Shown here one piece after another: positions 1 to 8,046 of a stretch of 25,983 nt of DNA (the first letter of the stretch is position 1; each line of letters begins with the position of its first letter). A program made the translations under genes and the position numbers. Source of the stretch: Pseudomonadota bacterium (GTDB taxonomy: Bacteria; Pseudomonadota; Alphaproteobacteria; Rhizobiales; Rhizobiaceae); the NCBI GenBank assembly GCA_023399465.1, contig JAEWPB010000161.1:1-25983 (forward strand), in the 5' to 3' direction. The notes under the pieces are model-generated. The model had not been told where the DNA came from and made no database searches. It saw nothing but the letters and a program-made list of their open reading frames with translations.

Positions 1-1265
1 AGGATACCGCCCGTCTCCGTCTGCCACCAGGTATCGACGATCGGCGAGCGGCCCTCGCCGACGACGTTGTAGTACCATTCCCAGGCTTCCGGGTTGATCG
101 GCTCGCCGACCGAACCCAGCAGCCTCAGCGACGAGCGCGACGAACGCTTGACGAAGTGGTCGCCGGCGCCCATCAGCGAGCGGATCGCGGTCGGGGCGGT
201 GTAGAAGATGTTGACCTTGTGCTTGTCGATCACTTCCCAGAAACGCCCCTGGTCGGGGAAGTTCGGGACACCTTCGAACATCAGCGTGGTGGCGCAGTTG
301 GCCAGAGGGCCGTAGACGATATAGGAGTGGCCGGTCACCCAGCCGACATCGGCGGTGCACCAGTAGATATCGCCGTCATGGTAGTCGAAGACGTATTCGT
401 GCGTCATCGAGGCGTAGACGAGATAGCCGCCGGTCGTGTGCAGCACGCCTTTCGGCTTGCCGGTCGAACCTGACGTATAGAGGATGAACAGCGGGTCTTC
501 CGCCTTCATCTTCACCGGCGGGCAGTCCGCCTTCACCGTCGCGATTTCCTCGTGATACCAGATGTCACGACCCGGCGCCCAGCCGACCTTGCCGCCGGTG
601 CGGCGCACCACCAGCACCTTGTTGACGATGACATACTGCTTGGCGGCGATATCGATCGCCGTGTCGGTATTTTCCTTCAGCGGCACGGGCTTTCCGCCGC
701 GCACGCCCTCGTCGCAGGTAATGACGAATGTCGATTCGCAGTCGACGATGCGGCCGGCGAGCGCTTCCGGCGAGAAGCCGCCGAACACCACCGAATGCAC
801 CGCGCCGATGCGGGCGCAGGCGAGCATCGCATAGGCCGCTTCCGGGATCATCGGCATGTAGATGGTAACGCGATCACCCTTCTTGACGCCCTGCTTCTTC
901 AGCACGTTCGCCATGCGGCAGACATGCTCGTAGAGTTCGTTGTAGGTGATCTTCTTGTCGATGTAGGGGTTGTCGCCTTCCCAGATGATGGCGACGCGTT
1001 CGCCATGGGTCTTCAGGTGGCGATCGATACAGTTGTAGGAAACATTGGTCAGCCCGTCCTCGAACCACTTGATCGGCACCTTGCCCTTGAAGGAGGTGTT
1101 TTTGACCTTGGTATAGGGCTTGAACCAGTCGATGCGCTTCCCGTGCTTGCCCCAGAACTTGTCGGGATCCTCGATGCTTTCCTCGTACCATTTCCGGTAC
1201 TTGTCGCCATCGATCAGCGCCCGGCTCTTCACCGCTTTCGGCACGGGATAGGTCTTGGCAGACAT
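1..1265 (-). CDS. acs: Acetyl-CoA synthetase, N-terminal 421 residues (3' end outside window)
   Basis: This enzyme joins acetate, ATP and CoA into acetyl-CoA through an acetyl-adenylate, in the cytoplasm. The reading frame starts MSAKTYPVPK and carries the family N-terminal segment, followed by the adenylate-forming signature YTSGSTGKPKG at about residues 262-272 and the WWQTETGG motif near residue 413, just before the window edge. Known family members are about 650 residues, so roughly the first two thirds are here and the C-terminal lid domain with its acetylatable Lys is missing. The start is an ATG with a very strong ribosome site (TGAGGAGGAG, five bases upstream). It is divergent from the trcR-like gene across 231 bases. 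The family assignment is secure. Confidence 0.97.
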   Translation of the reverse strand, partial: MSAKTYPVPKAVKSRALIDGDKYRKWYEESIEDPDKFWGKHGKRIDWFKPYTKVKNTSFKGKVPIKWFEDGLTNVSYNCIDRHLKTHGERVAIIWEGDNPYIDKKITYNELYEHVCRMANVLKKQGVKKGDRVTIYMPMIPEAAYAMLACARIGAVHSVVFGGFSPEALAGRIVDCESTFVITCDEGVRGGKPVPLKENTDTAIDIAAKQYVIVNKVLVVRRTGGKVGWAPGRDIWYHEEIATVKADCPPVKMKAEDPLFILYTSGSTGKPKGVLHTTGGYLVYASMTHEYVFDYHDGDIYWCTADVGWVTGHSYIVYGPLANCATTLMFEGVPNFPDQGRFWEVIDKHKVNIFYTAPTAIRSLMGAGDHFVKRSSRSSLRLLGSVGEPINPEAWEWYYNVVGEGRSPIVDTWWQTETGGI

Positions 1266-1390
1266 GAACTCCTCCTCAGGTAAATGTGCCAATATGTCAG
1301 GCCGCGCCCTCCCGGCGCAGTCATGTGTTCCATTCATAGCAGGTCAGGCGGTTGCGGCAATTAGACAAAGGTCATTTCGTTCCTGAAGAA

Positions 1391-1419
1391 TTGCAATTCG
1401 GCGCCAATACGGATATAGA
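1391..1419 (+). promoter_or_regulatory. Candidate sigma70-type promoter for the trcR-like gene
   Basis: TTGCAA (1391-1396) and TATAGA (1414-1419) are separated by exactly 17 bases, close to the housekeeping -35/-10 arrangement. The site lies about 78 bases upstream of the ATG at 1497, inside the divergent intergenic region. It was found by eye only; start-site mapping would decide it. Confidence 0.4.
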
Positions 1420-1496
1420 GCGAATAATTTCCCGGAAATTGTGGTTAGGATCCACGGCCCGCGACACCGGAGCGGACGGACAGAAGGACTATATCC

Positions 1497-2195
1497 ATGG
1501 CTCAACAACTGCTCATGCCGAAGGCAACAGCCGTCTGGCTTGTTGACAATACTGCACTGTCGTTCGACCAGATTGCCCAGTTCTGCAAGCTGCACCCGCT
1601 GGAAGTCAAGGCGATCGCCGACGGTGAATCGGCTCAGGGAATCAAGGGTCTAGATCCGATCGCAACCGGCCAGCTGTCCCGTGACGAAATCGCCCGCGCC
1701 GAAAGCAATCCGGCCCACAAGCTGAAGCTCTCCGAACCGAAGGTTCGCGTTCCCGAATCCAAGCGCAAGGGCCCGCGCTATACGCCGGTATCCAAGCGTC
1801 AGGATCGTCCGAACGCCATCCTCTGGCTGGTGCGCAACCATCCCGAACTGAAAGACGCGCAGATTTCGCGCCTCGTCGGCACGACCAAGTCGACGATCGA
1901 GCAGATCCGCGATCGCACCCACTGGAACGCCGCAAACCTGACGCCGATGGATCCTGTGACGCTGGGCCTCTGCAGCCAGATCGACCTTGATCTCGAAGTG
2001 GAGAAGGCATCGAAGGGCCGGCCGCTGCCGACCGCCGCCGAACTCGGCCAGACGCTGCAGCCGGCGCAGGAAACCGAAAAGCTCGGCTACGAGCGCGAAG
2101 AAGAGCAGGAGATCGACGCCGACGCCGTCTTCGCCAAGCTCAAGTCGATGCAGTCGAAGCATCAGGACGAAGACGAGGACGACGATCGCTACTAA
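1497..2195 (+). CDS. trcR: DUF1013 family regulator, TrcR-like cell-cycle transcription factor
   Basis: This 232-residue protein belongs to a family restricted to alphaproteobacteria (DUF1013), which is annotated as the cell-cycle transcriptional regulator TrcR. Two helix-turn-helix-like segments can be seen, at about residues 13-42 and 107-143; the second contains LVGTTKSTIEQIRDRTHW, which has the look of a recognition helix. A basic linker (about 87-105) lies between them, and the C-terminus ends in a strongly acidic run (about 215-232). The start ATG follows AGAAGGA at good spacing. A hairpin follows directly, so it is probably monocistronic. Family membership is clear; the regulatory role comes from family knowledge and the symbol rests on that annotation. 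Confidence 0.88.
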   Translation: MAQQLLMPKATAVWLVDNTALSFDQIAQFCKLHPLEVKAIADGESAQGIKGLDPIATGQLSRDEIARAESNPAHKLKLSEPKVRVPESKRKGPRYTPVSKRQDRPNAILWLVRNHPELKDAQISRLVGTTKSTIEQIRDRTHWNAANLTPMDPVTLGLCSQIDLDLEVEKASKGRPLPTAAELGQTLQPAQETEKLGYEREEEQEIDADAVFAKLKSMQSKHQDEDEDDDRY

Positions 2196-2217
2196 GCGCC
2201 GTCACGAATTCCATGGA

Positions 2218-2250
2218 GAAGCCCCGGTCAGAAGCACTGCCCGGGGCTTC
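2218..2250 (+). terminator. Stem-loop terminator after trcR
   Basis: A perfect 10-bp stem, GAAGCCCCGG (2218-2227) with CCGGGGCTTC (2241-2250), has a 13-base loop and begins 22 bases after the trcR stop. No clear T-run follows, so termination strength is uncertain. Confidence 0.6.
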
Positions 2251-2378
2251 TGCATTATCGGCCTCTCGGAAATCGGCAGGCTCGACCTCTGGCCATCATG
2301 GACGCGGTCGTCAGCGTAACGGTCGAAATCTGCCCTTGAGGGCCTGCCGTACGGACGGAATTGTGGTAGAGGGTCGAC

Positions 2379-3047
2379 ATGACCGCGTTTTCAGATGTTT
2401 CCCCCGTCTACAATCCGCCGCTGGATCCTTACCTTTCGCTTCTTTACCGTGACACGGATCTTCTCGTGTTCGACAAGCCGAGCGGTCTGCTTTCGGTGCC
2501 CGGGCGCCACCCCCTGCTCAAGGACAGCCTGCTGACGCGGGCGCAGGAGGAGTTCCCGCAGGCTTTGATTGTTCACCGGCTGGACAAGGACACGTCAGGT
2601 GTGGTGCTGATGTCGCTCAACCGCAAGGCCCACGCCTTTGTCGCGGCGCAGTTCGAGGCGCGCACCACTACAAAATCCTATTTGGCCGAGGTCTGGGGCC
2701 GGATCGAGGACGAGGAAGGCATGATCGACCTGCCATTGGCGATCGATCCCGACAACAAGCCTCGCCATCGCGTCGATCTGGATCACGGCAAGCCCGCACA
2801 AACGCGCTGGCAGGTCATCGGTTACGGTGAAAACACGACGCGGGTTCGGCTATTTCCGCTGACCGGACGCACGCATCAACTGCGCGTGCACATGAAGGCT
2901 TTGGGCCACGCGATCCTTGGCGACGAATTCTATGCTGAAGGCGAGGCGCTGGCTGCCTCGCCCCGCCTGCTTCTCCATGCCGAGCAGCTAAGCTTCCGCC
3001 ATCCGAACGCGTCTGAAGTCACATTCACCGCGCCTCCCCCGTTCTGA
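2379..3047 (+). CDS. rluA: RluA-family RNA pseudouridine synthase
   Basis: The product converts uridine to pseudouridine in structured RNA. Its 222 residues match the size of short RluA enzymes, which in E. coli modify 23S rRNA and tRNA. The signature HRLDKDTSG is at residues 66-74, with Asp69 as the expected catalytic nucleophile. The C-terminal family motif GRTHQLRVHMKALGHAILGD is present. There is no N-terminal S4 domain, which separates it from RluC/RluD. The ATG follows GAGGG at good spacing. The rsmJ-like gene begins nine bases after the stop, so the two are probably cotranscribed. Substrate specificity (RluA or another short paralogue) cannot be settled from sequence. Confidence 0.88.
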   Translation: MTAFSDVSPVYNPPLDPYLSLLYRDTDLLVFDKPSGLLSVPGRHPLLKDSLLTRAQEEFPQALIVHRLDKDTSGVVLMSLNRKAHAFVAAQFEARTTTKSYLAEVWGRIEDEEGMIDLPLAIDPDNKPRHRVDLDHGKPAQTRWQVIGYGENTTRVRLFPLTGRTHQLRVHMKALGHAILGDEFYAEGEALAASPRLLLHAEQLSFRHPNASEVTFTAPPPF

Positions 3048-3056
3048 GGTCGGGAC

Positions 3057-3686
3057 ATGACGCAGAAACTCGAAAAAACGTCACTGGTCGTCGATTTCGT
3101 CGGCGGTGCCGTCGGTCACCGCTTTCGCTCCGGCGAGGGGCGGGGGCAGCCCCTGGCGAAAGCCGTGGGGTTTTCCAGCGGTGTGACGCCCGATATCGTC
3201 GATGCGACCGCGGGCCTCGGGCGCGATGCGTTCTTCCTGGCCTCACTCGGTGCCCGCGTCACGCTCATAGAGCGCTCGGCAACGATGCACGACCTTCTGG
3301 CCGAAGGCATGGAGCGTGCCCGGGCGGAGGGTGGCCGGCATGCCGAAACGGTTGCCCGGATGACGCTGATACACGGCGATTCCCGTCTGCTGCTTCCCCA
3401 ACTGAACCCGCAGGTCGTTCTGATCGATCCGATGCATCCGCCACGCGACAAGACGGCGCTGGTGAAGAAGGAAATGCGGTTGATACGGGATATCGTCGGC
3501 ACCGATCCCGATGCCGTCGAACTCATGCAGGTGGCGTTGGAAGCGGCGCAAAACCGCGTGGTGTTGAAGTGGCCCCTGCGCGCCGAGCCGATGCCGGGAG
3601 TGCGAAAGCCGTCGCATCAGATCGCGGGAAAGAGCACCCGATACGACGTGTTCGTCAAGGCGAAGCTCACCACAATTGCCTTTTAG
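3057..3686 (+). CDS. rsmJ: RsmJ-like 16S rRNA (guanine-N2) methyltransferase
   Basis: This 209-residue SAM-dependent methyltransferase resembles RsmJ, which methylates G1516 of 16S rRNA in E. coli. The SAM-binding motif DATAGLGRDAF begins at residue 49, the acidic ribose-binding residue sits in LIER (about 70-73), and the catalytic-type motif DPMHPPRDKTALVKKEMR is close to the RsmJ family pattern. It is shorter than E. coli RsmJ (about 250 residues), mostly at the N-terminus. The ATG at 3057 has a GAGGTCGGGAC leader and lies nine bases after rluA, which suggests an RNA-modification pair in one transcript. It is convergent with the DMT transporter gene. Confidence 0.88.
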   Translation: MTQKLEKTSLVVDFVGGAVGHRFRSGEGRGQPLAKAVGFSSGVTPDIVDATAGLGRDAFFLASLGARVTLIERSATMHDLLAEGMERARAEGGRHAETVARMTLIHGDSRLLLPQLNPQVVLIDPMHPPRDKTALVKKEMRLIRDIVGTDPDAVELMQVALEAAQNRVVLKWPLRAEPMPGVRKPSHQIAGKSTRYDVFVKAKLTTIAF

Positions 3687-3788
3687 ATTGGCATTTTCTC
3701 CGTGGAGAAGGCAGCGCAGCGCAACGCGAAATATGGGCTCTGGTCCTCTCGATCATCCAGAGCTTGCGTGCCGTCTTCGCCAACGCCG

Positions 3789-4667
3789 CTAGTTGCGCGC
3801 GGTTTCCAGCCGCATGTTTACGCTGATCGCGCCGATGATCAGCGCGCCGCCGACAATCACCCAGGGATCAAGGGCTTCATCGAAGAGCATCACTCCCAAC
3901 AGCGTCGCCCAGATGATTTGCAGGAAGGTCACCGGCTGGGTGGCAAACATCGGCGCGGCCTTGAACGCCAGCGTCATCGTATAGTGGCCGAGCGTGGCGA
4001 AAACCGCAGCGAGAGCAAGCCAGCCCAGCTGCGAGGGCGTGACCGGCTGCCAATCGAGCAGTGCGATCGGCGCCAGAACCAGCGTCGTGACAAATGTCAG
4101 CATCGCCACGATCACTCCCGGCGCCAGTTCCGCGGCAAGCCGCTTGGCGACCAGATAAGTCAGTGCGAAACAGCCGGCGGCCCCCAGTTGCGCCACATGG
4201 CCCAACGTGACCTCGCGCAGGCCGGGGCGCACGATGGCCAGAACTCCGACGAAGGCGACAGCGACCACGGCCATGCGCCTCAGGCTAATCCCTTCGCCGA
4301 GCAGAAGCCCGCTGGCAACGAGCACAAGCACCGGGCTGAAGAAGCCTATTGCCGAGACCTCGGCGACCGGGATCTGGGTCATGGCATAGAACCACAAACC
4401 CACGGCCGCTGCCGAACCGGTCCCGCGCAAAATGAAAAGTCCCCAGATCCTGCCCGAGTAGCCGGCGCGCAGGATCGGCGCAATCATCGGCAGGAAGAAC
4501 ACCACGCCGATGAGGTATCGCAGGAATGCAACCTGCGGAGCGGGCAACGCGCTTCCGATGTGCTTGACCACGCCGTTGAGCGCGACCATGAACAGGCCCG
4601 AGGTCACCATCCATAAGACACCTTGAAGTGTAGTGTTTCTCGCCCCGTTTTCCATTTGACTTTTCAT
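3789..4667 (-). CDS. DMT superfamily transporter (EamA domains)
   Basis: This is an inner-membrane protein of about 292 residues with the two-repeat EamA layout, about ten hydrophobic segments. It resembles drug/metabolite exporters of the RhaT/YdcZ type. Typical helices include one around FLRYLIGVVFFLPMIAPIL in the first half and a paired LGHYTMTLAFKAAP segment in the second. The frame stays open upstream to 4853, but that extension is polar, non-membrane and overlaps the divergent gene, so the start is placed at ATG 4667. ATG 4655 (MENGARN) is an alternative, and both have weak ribosome sites. The substrate is unknown. It is divergent from the dehydrogenase gene at 4841. Confidence 0.87.
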   Translation of the reverse strand: MKSQMENGARNTTLQGVLWMVTSGLFMVALNGVVKHIGSALPAPQVAFLRYLIGVVFFLPMIAPILRAGYSGRIWGLFILRGTGSAAAVGLWFYAMTQIPVAEVSAIGFFSPVLVLVASGLLLGEGISLRRMAVVAVAFVGVLAIVRPGLREVTLGHVAQLGAAGCFALTYLVAKRLAAELAPGVIVAMLTFVTTLVLAPIALLDWQPVTPSQLGWLALAAVFATLGHYTMTLAFKAAPMFATQPVTFLQIIWATLLGVMLFDEALDPWVIVGGALIIGAISVNMRLETARN

Positions 4668-4840
4668 CTGCCTGTTCGTGGTTGCCCCGTGCCCGTGCCG
4701 AAGCAATGCGCCGAAGCGTGTTTCGTGCGCGATACTCTCTGAAGGCGACCGGAGGCGGTCACCCTTTCGGGGAAGCGCCTCTATCCGCGCTTTATGCGCT
4801 TGTTTCCAAACCTCTTTCGGCCCCATCCAAGGACTATTCC

Positions 4841-5839
4841 ATGAGCGCGACACGGATCATCATTTACGGTGCAGGAATGATGGGCCAGCTGGCGGCCAGG
4901 TTTGCCACGGAAAAAGGCGCCGAAATCGTGGCCTTCTACCGGCGCAGCCCCGTCAATCCGGAGAAGCTGCAGGGCCATCCCTTCGCCCATGTGCCCCATT
5001 GCACGCCGGATATCCCCTTCGGCACGCACAAGGCGAATCTGGTCCTGATGACCCATTGTTCGACGATTGCCGATCTCTACGAGCCGGCGGCAGCGGCAGC
5101 GCGTGCGGGCCTTGATGTCCTGACGATCGCAGAACATGCCTATGAACCGTTTTACGACGATCACGAGCTCGAACGATGCCGCACGCTCGATGCGCTTTTC
5201 CGCGAGCACGGAAAGAGCATCGTCTCGGTCGGCGTGCAGGACAGTTTCTGGTTCTCTCAGCCCATGGCCTTTCTATCCGCTGCACAGAAGGTGAAGCAGT
5301 TGATCGGCCGCTGCACGGCGGATCTGTCGCTCTTCGGCTATGCGGATAAGGCCCCGGCCTATATCGGCATTTCACCCGAAGCCTTCCACGAAGGGGGGCA
5401 TCATCAAGTGGCGCAACAACGCGGCACGTTTGAAGTGGCGCTACGCCCGTTGATCCGCGCGCTCGGCCTGCAGATCACATCGCTCAAACGCGAAAATCGC
5501 CCTGTTATGGCAGAGGAGGACATTTCCCTGCCTCAACACGGCATCCATATCCGGGCGGGCACCACACGCGGAAGAGCCGAGATCGCCACCTTCACCCTCA
5601 GCAACGGTACCGAGATCTCGGGCGAGTTTCACCGCTGCTACATGCACACCGGCGAGCAGCCCTACAATGAATGGCTGCTCGAGGGCCTGCCGACGATGAA
5701 CATGCGCACGGACCGGTTCCAGGGCGATGCCATCACCTGCGCCTCGCTCGTCAATCGTATCCCCGACATCCGCGCAGCCAGACCCGGCTTCCTTTCGGTC
5801 GCCGACCTCGGCCCGGCCCGTTTTTACGCGAAGGTTTGA
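4841..5839 (+). CDS. DapB-like NAD(P)-dependent dehydrogenase
   Basis: This 332-residue protein has an N-terminal Rossmann nucleotide-binding fold: IIIYGAGMMGQLAARF at residues 6-21, then an acidic/basic turn at AFYRR. It resembles the dihydrodipicolinate reductase-like family that includes amino-acid dehydrogenases such as 2,4-diaminopentanoate dehydrogenase. The middle section, with MTHCST and a conserved-looking EHAYEP stretch, fits that group; the exact substrate cannot be read from sequence. The ATG at 4841 follows CAAGGACTATTCC, a good ribosome site, and was preferred over upstream starts that would overlap the divergent transporter. The divergent pairing with an exporter suggests shared regulation, but this is inference. 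Confidence 0.7.
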   Translation: MSATRIIIYGAGMMGQLAARFATEKGAEIVAFYRRSPVNPEKLQGHPFAHVPHCTPDIPFGTHKANLVLMTHCSTIADLYEPAAAAARAGLDVLTIAEHAYEPFYDDHELERCRTLDALFREHGKSIVSVGVQDSFWFSQPMAFLSAAQKVKQLIGRCTADLSLFGYADKAPAYIGISPEAFHEGGHHQVAQQRGTFEVALRPLIRALGLQITSLKRENRPVMAEEDISLPQHGIHIRAGTTRGRAEIATFTLSNGTEISGEFHRCYMHTGEQPYNEWLLEGLPTMNMRTDRFQGDAITCASLVNRIPDIRAARPGFLSVADLGPARFYAKV

Positions 5840-5944
5840 GGTTGCTGAGGCCTCCCAAGTGCCGGCAGGAAGAAATTGAATGCACCACGTGCTCTGATTT
5901 CTACAACTCTATCGAGTGGGACGAGCGCATGTTATAGCGCTGTC

Positions 5945-6856
5945 ATGGGATTCGGGGTTTTCATTCATCGCAGAGATTCGATTTACGACGACAGCCCGGC
6001 GGAACGGTATCAGTTCCCGAGCCAGTATTTGCGACGTGTTGAGGCCTGCATTGGCGACTGGATCATCTACTACGAGCCAAGAAAGGTTGCCGCGACTCGG
6101 GGCTATTTTGCAATAGCAAGAGTCAGCCAGGTCATTCCGGACCCCAATGCGGCCGGTATGTATGTCGCATTGATTGAGCCTGGGAGCTATCTGGACTTCG
6201 TTAATACAGTTCCGTTCAGCGACTCTGATGGCGTTATCGAACGCGGTGTGTTGAATGAGGAGGGTCGTATCTCCGGACGGGCGCAATCGGCAGTGAGACC
6301 GATCTCTTCGGCAGATTTCAATCGCATCCTGTCATTGGGTTTCGATGAACGGGAGCCGGAGCTGCCACGGGTAGGCGAGGCGGAGATTGCAAATTCGCTC
6401 CCTGGCTTTTCAGAGCAGATGCAGTCACCCTTCGTTTTTGAACAGGAGCGTGATCGCATCGTTCAGGTCACCTCCAGAATTGCTCGTAATCGACTTTTCC
6501 GCCGCCTTGTGCTGCGAGCCTACGACAAGCGATGCGCAATCACTGGCCTGAAGCTCATCAATGGCGGTGGTCGCGCCGAAGTGGACGCCGCGCATATCAG
6601 GCCAGTGGAAGCGAATGGCCCCGATATTCTGAGTAATGGCATAGCGCTCTCTGGAACGGCACATTGGATGTTCGATCGGGGGCCGATTAGCCTATCCGAT
6701 GAGCTGGACATTCTTGTTTCACGGCAGGTGAACGACCCGGACAGCATTCGGGCACTGGTCAACAGGACCGGCCGCGCAATCGTGCCGCTACGAGCTTTCG
6801 AAAGGCCGCATCCACACTTCCTTCGATGGCATCGCGAGAACTGCTTTAAGCATTGA
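5945..6856 (+). CDS. HNH endonuclease with N-terminal PUA/EVE-like domain, putative restriction enzyme
   Basis: This 303-residue protein has an HNH_2-type nuclease domain in its C-terminal third. The motif residues visible are Cys197, His217 (in DAAHIRP), Asn231 (in LSNGIAL) and His240 (in GTAHWMFDRG). The N-terminal ~120 residues, with GDWIIYYEPRK and GYFAIARVSQVIPDP, resemble PUA-superfamily (ASCH/EVE-like) domains that often bind modified bases; this is judged by eye. The combination suggests a McrA-like, modification-dependent nuclease. It is solitary, with no methylase beside it. Composition is less GC-rich than neighbours (6181-6240 is 30 of 60 GC), which suggests transfer. The ATG at 5945 lacks a clear ribosome site; a TTG at 5876 has AGGAAG before it and would add 23 residues. 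Confidence 0.82.
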   Translation: MGFGVFIHRRDSIYDDSPAERYQFPSQYLRRVEACIGDWIIYYEPRKVAATRGYFAIARVSQVIPDPNAAGMYVALIEPGSYLDFVNTVPFSDSDGVIERGVLNEEGRISGRAQSAVRPISSADFNRILSLGFDEREPELPRVGEAEIANSLPGFSEQMQSPFVFEQERDRIVQVTSRIARNRLFRRLVLRAYDKRCAITGLKLINGGGRAEVDAAHIRPVEANGPDILSNGIALSGTAHWMFDRGPISLSDELDILVSRQVNDPDSIRALVNRTGRAIVPLRAFERPHPHFLRWHRENCFKH

Positions 6857-6859
6857 TGT

Positions 6860-6900
6860 CGGAGGGGCTGGGCGCCTCAAATCGCGTCACTTACCCTCCG
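6860..6900. terminator. Possible hairpin between convergent HNH and phosphatase genes
   Basis: CGGAGGG (6860-6866) can pair with CCCTCCG (6894-6900) around a 27-base loop, in the 54-base gap between two convergent stops. The loop is long and no T-run follows, so the call is weak. Confidence 0.25.
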
Positions 6901-6910
6901 GGCGCGCCTT

Positions 6911-7852
6911 CTAGAAGCGCACTTCGAGAAGCGAGAAATCGTCGGGAAGCGGCCCTTCGTCGTTAAAGGAGCGAACCCATTCCAGCACGCCTGCCGGTCC
7001 GGCCCCCGAGCCCGCGACGAAATCGGCCAGCGCTTCGACGGACAGCATGTCGTCGCCGGGGCCGTTCACCTCGAAAGTGCCATCGCTGAGGATCAGCAGG
7101 CGGTCGCCGCTGCCGAGCGTCGTCTCGCTGCAGTCGAAATCGAGATCGGGGAACGTGCCGATCGCCATGCCGCCCCAGGTGATCAGGAGTTCGGGCTTGT
7201 CGGCGCCCTTGCGCAGCAGGATCGCCGGCGGATGGCCGCCCGTGGAGTAGCGCAGGACGCCGTTGGCGCGATTGTAGACACCGTACCAGATGGTGAAGAA
7301 CATGTTGTTCTGCTTTTCCATCGGGAAGGTGTTGTTGAGGGCCGCCAGAACCGCGGGCGGATCACGGAAATCGACATTGCCGAGCGCCGAGGCGCGCAGC
7401 ACGTTGATGACGCTGACCGACAGGAGCCCGGCTCCGACGCCATGGCCGCAGACGTCAAGGAGATAGAAGGCGAAGTGATCGTCGTCGATCTGGTGGTAGC
7501 CGAAGGAATCGCCGCCAAGTTCGGTCGAGGGGACGAGCAGCCAGTCTGTCGCCGGCAACTCCAGGCGCTTGTCCGGCAGGATGGAGATCACGTAGCGCGT
7601 CGCGTCTGCGAGCTCGGTTTCAAGACGCGCCTGGGTCTTTTCGAGAAGCTGGTTCTTTTCGGCGAGCTGGTCTTCGACCGCCTCGCCGTGCTCGATCATC
7701 GCTTCGTAGAGAAGCCGGAGATCGTCGTGCTCTGCGGTGAGACGGTCCAGTTCCGCACGCAGCGCTGCGAGCTCGGCTGCAACGTCCGATGGCACTTCGG
7801 GGCCCGACACTTCTCTTGACGATTCGTACATAATTTCATGACATAGCTTCAT
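6911..7852 (-). CDS. Soluble SpoIIE/PP2C-type Ser/Thr phosphatase with N-terminal coiled coil
   Basis: This cytoplasmic protein has 313 residues and no membrane segment. Residues about 23-85 form a heptad-rich coiled coil (AAELAALRAELDRLTAEHDD). Residues about 90-313 are a SpoIIE-class PP2C domain with the metal-binding acids in place: Asp115 in GGDSF, Asp133 in LLDVCGHG, Asp257 in LSDG and Asp304/305 in PDDFS. Such phosphatases remove phosphate from STAS-domain proteins in partner-switch systems. It is transcribed divergently from the kinase/STAS operon that starts at 8047, 194 bases away, which makes those proteins its likely substrates (inference). The start could instead be ATG 7831; neither has a strong ribosome site. 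Confidence 0.88.
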   Translation of the reverse strand: MKLCHEIMYESSREVSGPEVPSDVAAELAALRAELDRLTAEHDDLRLLYEAMIEHGEAVEDQLAEKNQLLEKTQARLETELADATRYVISILPDKRLELPATDWLLVPSTELGGDSFGYHQIDDDHFAFYLLDVCGHGVGAGLLSVSVINVLRASALGNVDFRDPPAVLAALNNTFPMEKQNNMFFTIWYGVYNRANGVLRYSTGGHPPAILLRKGADKPELLITWGGMAIGTFPDLDFDCSETTLGSGDRLLILSDGTFEVNGPGDDMLSVEALADFVAGSGAGPAGVLEWVRSFNDEGPLPDDFSLLEVRF

Positions 7853-8046
7853 CCGCCGTGCTGATACAAGTCCCGCGGGAGATTTGTGCGCCGCGTTTTG
7901 CGGCGATCTTCTCAGTCATTTCGGGCAGCAGGCGCCGCGTTCGAGCGAACGGGGAGGACGGACGCGATATTTGCTTTTTTGCCCGGCCAGGATCGGCACG
8001 GGGCTCAAAGCCATTTTTAGTATGCCATTGGGAGCAGGCAGGTCTG

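Noticed and set aside
552..1283. A 243-codon plus-strand open frame opposite acs.
   Set aside because: It is the antisense of a highly conserved enzyme and shows no motif.
3694..3712. A small TTCTCC/GGAGAA palindrome between rsmJ and the transporter gene as a terminator.
   Set aside because: The stem is only five or six pairs with a two- to four-base loop and no T-run.
3702..4616. A 304-codon plus-strand open frame opposite the DMT transporter.
   Set aside because: The product is rich in His, Arg, Gln and Asp, the usual reverse complement of hydrophobic codons; the transporter on the minus strand is clear.
7890..7904. GCCGC/GCGGC hairpin and nearby CCCGCGGG palindrome in the divergent gap before 8047 as an operator.
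   Set aside because: Such short GC palindromes are common by chance in this composition, and no second copy was found to support a binding site.
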